The notes under the pieces were generated by a model. It did no database searches. It saw only the letters and a list, made by a program, of their open reading frames with translations, and was not told the DNA's origin. The translations under genes were made by a program, and so were the position numbers. This document shows, piece by piece, positions 4,851-7,976 of a stretch of DNA of 7,976 bases; the stretch's first letter is position 1; each line of letters begins with the position of its first letter. Origin of the DNA: an uncultured Actinomycetes bacterium (GTDB taxonomy: Bacteria; Actinomycetota; Acidimicrobiia; Acidimicrobiales; RAAP-2); the NCBI GenBank assembly GCA_903893955.1, contig CAITOG010000060.1, positions 1-7,976 of the forward strand. The letters run 5' to 3'.

Positions 4851-6601
4851 CGGCCCGACGTCGAGCGGTACCGGCTGGTGATCGGCATCCGACGGTCCTT
4901 GCCGAAGGCCTTGGTCGTGATCCGGACCCCGGGCGGCATCTGGCGGCGCTTGTACTCCGCCAGATCGACGAGTCGAGCCACCCGCTCGACGAGCGCCGGG
5001 TCGTGCCCGGCGGCGATGAGCTCGGGCACCGTGCGGTCGTCTTCGACATAGGCCGCCAGGATCGGATCGAGGAGCTCGTAGGGGGGCAGTGAGTCCTCGT
5101 CCTTCTGGTCGGGTCGAAGCTCCGCTGATGGCGGCTTCTCGATGATCGCTGCGGGGATCGGTGGGACCTCGCCGCGAGCAGCCGCCAGCTCGTTGCGGTG
5201 CCGGCACAGGTCGTAGACGAGCGTCTTGGGTACGTCCTTGATCACAGCGAAGCCCCCGGCGGAGTCGCCATAGAGGGTCGAGTAGCCAGTCGCCATCTCC
5301 GACTTGTTCCCGGTGGTCAGCACGATGGCGCCGGTGTCATTGGAGATCGCCATTAAGAGGACGCCTCGAAGCCGGCTCTGGAGGTTCTCATCGGTCAAGC
5401 CGACAGGCTCGCCGTCGAGCGGCCCGGCGAGCATCGTCGAGAAGGCCACGTGGGCAGGCTCGATCGCGATCGTGTCCAGCCTGATGCCAAGGCGCGTCGC
5501 CAGGTCCTCGGCGTCAGAGCGAGAGTGGTCTGAGGAGTAGCGCGATGGCATCGAGATGCCTCGAACCGCCGACGCACCGATGGCATCGACGGCGATCGCG
5601 GCCACGAGAGCTGAGTCGATCCCACCGGAGATCCCGATCACCGCCTCGGTGAAGCCGTTCTTGGTCAGGTAGTCACGGGTGCCGAGCACCAGCGCGTCGT
5701 AGACCTCTTCCTCGACCGGGCGCGACGGCCAGATGTCGAGCTCGTCGGCGGGACCAACGCGTCGCGGGATGCTGCTGATCTCGATGAGCCCCTCGGTGAC
5801 CTCGTCGAGCGAGCCGTGCAGCTCGACATCGGCGACGAGCAGGTGCTCGACGAAGGTGGGAGCCTGGCCGAGCAGGTGCCCATCGTCGCCGACCACCATG
5901 GAGCCGCCGTCAAAGACGAGCTCGTCCTGGCCCCCCACCTGGTTGACGTAGGCGATGGCGCAGCCGGTCTCCGCCACACGGTCAGCGAGGATCTGGCGCC
6001 GCTCCACTTGTTGACGCAGCGAGTAGGGCGAGGCGTTGATCGAGACGATCAGCTGGGCTCCCTCGGCGGCCATCGACGCGGCAGGTCCCTCTGAGCGCCA
6101 GAGGTCCTCGCACACGGCGATGCCGACGACGCACCCTGCCACCCGGAAGAGCTGGTGGGGGCCTGTCCCCGACCGGAACCACCGCTGCTCATCGAACACG
6201 GCGTAGTTGGGGAGGAGGCGCTTCGCCACCGTCCCCACCACTCGTCCACCGGATGCCACCACCGCTGCGTTGACGAGCTGGCGGCTCCCGGCATCGGCCG
6301 GCTCCTCGAGCGAGCCTGCCGAGACAGCATCGGCGGGCAGCACCGCGCCGATCACCGCCGCACAGCCACCAGCTGTGGCGGCGACCACCTCTGCCAGGGC
6401 GATCTGGGCGTCTGCGACGAAGCCCTCCTTGAGCAAGAGGTCCTCTGGTGGGTAGCCCGTGATGGCGAGCTCAGGGAGCAGGACAAGATCGACGCCGCGC
6501 ACCGTGGCTTGCTCGATCGCGGTGATCGCCGCTCGGGCGTTGGCCGCAAGATCGCCAACGGTCGGGTTAATCTGGGCGGCCGCCACTCGGATCGAGCTCA
6601 T
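4847..6601 (-). CDS. nadE: Glutamine-dependent NAD+ synthetase
   Basis: NadE catalyses the last step of NAD synthesis: deamido-NAD, ATP and glutamine give NAD+, AMP, PPi and glutamate. The 584-residue protein has both domains. The N-terminal nitrilase-like (CN_hydrolase) glutaminase occupies about 1-270, with the catalytic triad Glu44 (LLPELAITGYPPEDLL), Lys128 (KRLLPNY) and Cys164 (GIAVCEDLW). The synthetase domain is about 295-575, with the P-loop SGGIDS (325-330), TTGNKSEMATGYSTLYGD (429-446) and a C-terminal KRRQMPPGVRITTKAFGKDR. The domains are complete, so it should make ammonia from glutamine and pass it internally. It is much shorter than the mycobacterial enzyme (about 680 residues as I recall) and matches the shorter bacterial class. 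The ATG at 6601 gives the expected IRVAAAQINPTVGD start, with AGG 8 bases upstream. It diverges from glnII, which makes its substrate glutamine, and its stop overlaps the next gene's ATG. Confidence 0.96.
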   Translation of the reverse strand: MSSIRVAAAQINPTVGDLAANARAAITAIEQATVRGVDLVLLPELAITGYPPEDLLLKEGFVADAQIALAEVVAATAGGCAAVIGAVLPADAVSAGSLEEPADAGSRQLVNAAVVASGGRVVGTVAKRLLPNYAVFDEQRWFRSGTGPHQLFRVAGCVVGIAVCEDLWRSEGPAASMAAEGAQLIVSINASPYSLRQQVERRQILADRVAETGCAIAYVNQVGGQDELVFDGGSMVVGDDGHLLGQAPTFVEHLLVADVELHGSLDEVTEGLIEISSIPRRVGPADELDIWPSRPVEEEVYDALVLGTRDYLTKNGFTEAVIGISGGIDSALVAAIAVDAIGASAVRGISMPSRYSSDHSRSDAEDLATRLGIRLDTIAIEPAHVAFSTMLAGPLDGEPVGLTDENLQSRLRGVLLMAISNDTGAIVLTTGNKSEMATGYSTLYGDSAGGFAVIKDVPKTLVYDLCRHRNELAAARGEVPPIPAAIIEKPPSAELRPDQKDEDSLPPYELLDPILAAYVEDDRTVPELIAAGHDPALVERVARLVDLAEYKRRQMPPGVRITTKAFGKDRRMPITSRYRSTSGR

Positions 6602-6670
6602 CAGCGAAGCCTAACGACTCCCCGGTCGGGCACCCTTCCCGCTCGAGCGACGATCACCGAGCCGCGTCGA

Positions 6671-6709
6671 GTTCACACGCCGTTTACATGCCAGAGATGT
6701 GTTGTTTGC
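6671..6709. promoter_or_regulatory. 11-bp-phased GTTYRC elements, possible GlnR-like operator
   Basis: GTTCAC (6671-6676), GTTTAC (6682-6687) and GTTTGC (6704-6709) sit on one helix face; the unit expected at 6693 is absent (AGAGAT). GlnR, the actinobacterial nitrogen regulator, binds alternating GTNAC and GAAAC half-sites with the same 11-bp period; on the minus strand these elements read GCAAAC, GTAAAC and GTGAAC. The match to consensus is partial, so the assignment is tentative, but the position upstream of a glutamine synthetase gene supports it. Confidence 0.3.
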
Positions 6710-6816
6710 GATCGACAGGCACAATGGAGCTGGACGTGGAGCGCAGCTTGCTGTGCCGAGCGCCTGTTCGTGTGCGCACGATCGAAGCCCGATGAGTCCT
6801 GAGAACCAGGAAGAAG

Positions 6817-6824
6817 AGAAGGAG
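6817..6824 (+). promoter_or_regulatory. Strong ribosome binding site of glnII
   Basis: AGAAGGAG lies 5 bases before the GTG at 6830 and is the strongest Shine-Dalgarno in the window. It decides the non-ATG start of glnII and implies heavy translation. Confidence 0.75.
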
Positions 6825-6829
6825 AACCT

Positions 6830-7906
6830 GTGGCCTACCAAGCTGAGTACATCTGGATCGACGGCACCGAGCCGTCGCCATTGATGCGGAGCAAGACCAA
6901 AGTCCTCGCTGACGGCAAGGAGCCTGGCATCTGGGGCTTCGACGGCTCGAGCACCAACCAGGCGACCGGTGACAACTCCGACTGCGTGCTTCGGCCGGTC
7001 TTCACGTGCCCCGACCCCCTGCGCGGCCCCGACGACATCCTCGTGCTGTGCGAGGTCCTGACTGTCGACATGCGTCCCCACCCGACCAACACCAGGGCGA
7101 AGCTCAAGACGGTGGCGAACAAGTACAAGGGCTACGAGCCGCTCTTCGGCCTCGAGCAGGAGTACACGTTCATGCAGAACGGTCGGCCGCTCGGCTGGCC
7201 CGAGAACGGCTACCCCGCCCCCCAGGGCCCGTACTACTGCGGCGTCGGTGGCGACCAGATGCCTGGCCGCGACATCGTCGAGGCGCACACGCTGGCGTGC
7301 ATGGAGGCGGGGCTCTCGATCGAGGGCACCAACGCCGAGGTGATGATGGGACAGTGGGAGTTCCAGATCGGCGCCCTGTCGCCGCTCCAGGTCTCTGACG
7401 AGCTGTGGATCGCCCGCTGGCTCCTCTTCCGCATCGCAGAGGACTTCGGCGTGTTCGCCACGCTCGAGGCCAAGCCGATGCTCGGGGACTGGAACGGCGC
7501 TGGCTGCCACACCAACTTCTCGACCAACGAGATGCGCGAGGACGGTGGCTGGAAGGCCATCATCGCCGGCTGCCAGGCACTGGGAACGGCCGTTGACGAG
7601 CACATCGAGAACTACGGGGTCGGCATCGAGCTGCGCCTGACGGGCAAGCACGAGACCGCGCACTACACGCAGTTCTCCTATGGCGTCTCTGACCGCGGGG
7701 CGTCGATCAGGATCCCGTGGCAGGTGGCCAAGGACAAGAAGGGCTACCTCGAGGACCGTCGTCCCAACGCCAACATCGACCCCTACCGGGTGACCCGTGT
7801 CATCACGAACACGATCTGCTCGGCGGCCGAGGCGAAGAAGGCCCCCGCCAAGAAGGCCGCCCCGGCCAAGAAGGCGGCGAAGAAGGCCGTCAAGAAGGCC
7901 CGCTGA
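6830..7906 (+). CDS. glnII: Glutamine synthetase type II (eukaryotic type) with Lys/Ala-rich C-terminal tail
   Basis: GSII joins ammonium to glutamate using ATP and works as a cytoplasmic decamer. The first 334 residues follow the Streptomyces GlnII family end to end: YIWIDGTEPSPLMRSKTKVL (7-26), WGFDGSSTNQA (35-45) and the beta-grasp domain to about 105. Next come active-site GLEQEYTF (107-114), NAEVMMGQWEFQIG (168-181), GDWNGAGCHTNFST (219-232), SDRGASIRIP (287-296) and EDRRPNANIDPY (308-319). The adenylylation-site context of GSI enzymes is absent, as expected for GSII. After the normal family end, residues 335-358 add five Lys-Lys pairs at 336-337, 341-342, 347-348, 351-352 and 355-356 among Ala, Pro and Val, ending in Arg. 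Streptomyces GlnII is about 343 residues and lacks this. The GTG start is fixed by AGAAGGAG. The gene is followed by a strong hairpin and probably forms a single-gene unit. No frameshift was seen. Confidence 0.95.
   Translation: MAYQAEYIWIDGTEPSPLMRSKTKVLADGKEPGIWGFDGSSTNQATGDNSDCVLRPVFTCPDPLRGPDDILVLCEVLTVDMRPHPTNTRAKLKTVANKYKGYEPLFGLEQEYTFMQNGRPLGWPENGYPAPQGPYYCGVGGDQMPGRDIVEAHTLACMEAGLSIEGTNAEVMMGQWEFQIGALSPLQVSDELWIARWLLFRIAEDFGVFATLEAKPMLGDWNGAGCHTNFSTNEMREDGGWKAIIAGCQALGTAVDEHIENYGVGIELRLTGKHETAHYTQFSYGVSDRGASIRIPWQVAKDKKGYLEDRRPNANIDPYRVTRVITNTICSAAEAKKAPAKKAAPAKKAAKKAVKKAR
7832..7903 (+). repeat. In-gene AAGAAGGC repeats encoding the lysine-rich tail of GlnII
   Basis: Five copies of AAGAAGG followed by C start at 7835, 7850, 7868, 7880 and 7892, spaced 12-18 bp apart, and encode Lys-Lys-Ala units. 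In total 10 of 24 residues are Lys. Such short in-frame repeats can expand or contract by slippage, so tail length may vary among strains. Similar PAKKA-type tails are known on HU and histone H1-like proteins. Confidence 0.85.
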
Positions 7907-7931
7907 GCCACGGCCCAGCACCAGGTCATGA

Positions 7932-7967
7932 GCGACGAACCGGGCCTCGTGGGGCCCGGTTCGTCGC
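7932..7967 (+). terminator. Hairpin terminator after glnII
   Basis: Perfect 15-bp arms (GCGACGAACCGGGCC at 7932-7946 and its complement at 7953-7967) flank a 6-base loop (TCGTGG), 25 bases after the glnII stop. There is no U-run afterwards, which is common for GC-rich actinobacterial terminators. Symmetry means it could also stop a convergent gene beyond the right edge. Confidence 0.85.
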
Positions 7968-7976
7968 GTCCATGGG

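Larger units (their letters stand above)
6602..6829. promoter_or_regulatory. Divergent control region between nadE and glnII
   Basis: The 228 bp hold no convincing gene. An open frame through its right half (for example ATG at 6792) continues into the start of glnII out of frame and looks like a by-product of the purine-rich Shine-Dalgarno region. Three GTTYRC elements at 6671, 6682 and 6704 are phased by 11 or 22 bp. A CACAAT -10-like hexamer is at 6720-6725, without a good -35. No firm promoter could be assigned on either strand. Confidence 0.5.

Noticed and set aside
4851..5207. Extension of the 181-residue gene upstream to 5207
   Set aside because: This part lies inside nadE in another frame and is Arg/Pro/Gly-rich; the ATG at 4850 with ATGA overlap is the natural start.
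6792..6884. Short acidic leader peptide (MSPENQEEEKEN...) overlapping the glnII start
   Set aside because: The acidic run is produced by the purine-rich Shine-Dalgarno region, and no ribosome binding site or family match supports it.
6611..7921. 436-codon open frame on the minus strand opposite glnII
   Set aside because: It is fully antisense to a textbook GSII gene and its product is a low-complexity Arg/Leu/Gly/Val mix typical of GC-rich shadow frames.
1..7976. CRISPR arrays, tRNA genes, insertion sequences, attachment sites
   Set aside because: No spaced direct repeats, cloverleaf-like segments, transposase motifs or flanking inverted repeats were seen.

Overview
The window is GC-rich bacterial chromosome, almost fully coding, with GTG and ATG starts, several 4-base ATGA gene overlaps and no mobile-element signal. 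A eukaryotic-type (GSII) glutamine synthetase, a paired CeoB/CeoC (TrkA) module divergent from a KimA-like permease (as beside ceoBC in mycobacteria, from memory), a SerB1-like HAD phosphatase and candidate leaderless promoters point to Actinomycetota. The short glutamine-dependent NAD synthetase and the Lys/Ala-rich protein tail would suit Acidimicrobiia or a relative, but that rank is inference.

Left part (1-3101), potassium module and phosphatase. A KimA-like APC-superfamily transporter runs leftward off the window edge (846..1, minus). A 78-bp divergent intergenic region with a perfect 8-bp inverted repeat separates it from a translationally coupled pair of two-domain RCK/TrkA proteins, ceoB (925-1581) and ceoC (1578-2240). 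A HAD-IB phosphatase (2301-3101) follows with what looks like its own leaderless promoter.

Middle part (3119-6601, all minus). Transcription runs from nadE (6601..4847), whose stop overlaps the start of a 181-residue helical protein of unknown function (4850..4305). After a 152-bp gap with a 9-bp-arm hairpin and a TACAAT -10 candidate comes a compact RpoD-like sigma factor (4152..3217). A previously easy-to-miss 26-residue membrane microprotein (3199..3119) lies 17 bp downstream of it.

Right part (6602-7976). A 228-bp divergent regulatory region carries 11-bp-phased GTTYRC elements. It is followed by glnII (6830-7906), a complete GSII enzyme with an extra C-terminal tail built from five Lys-Lys-Ala units, and then by a 15-bp-arm hairpin terminator.

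The window is mainly housekeeping: potassium homeostasis, NAD synthesis from deamido-NAD with glutamine as nitrogen donor, glutamine synthesis, and transcription initiation. NadE consumes glutamine and GlnII makes it; they are divergently placed around one control region. The most unusual items are the polycationic tail on glutamine synthetase, the 26-residue microprotein, the KimA-like/RCK pairing, and the inverted repeats placed at promoters. No clearly new multi-gene system was found.
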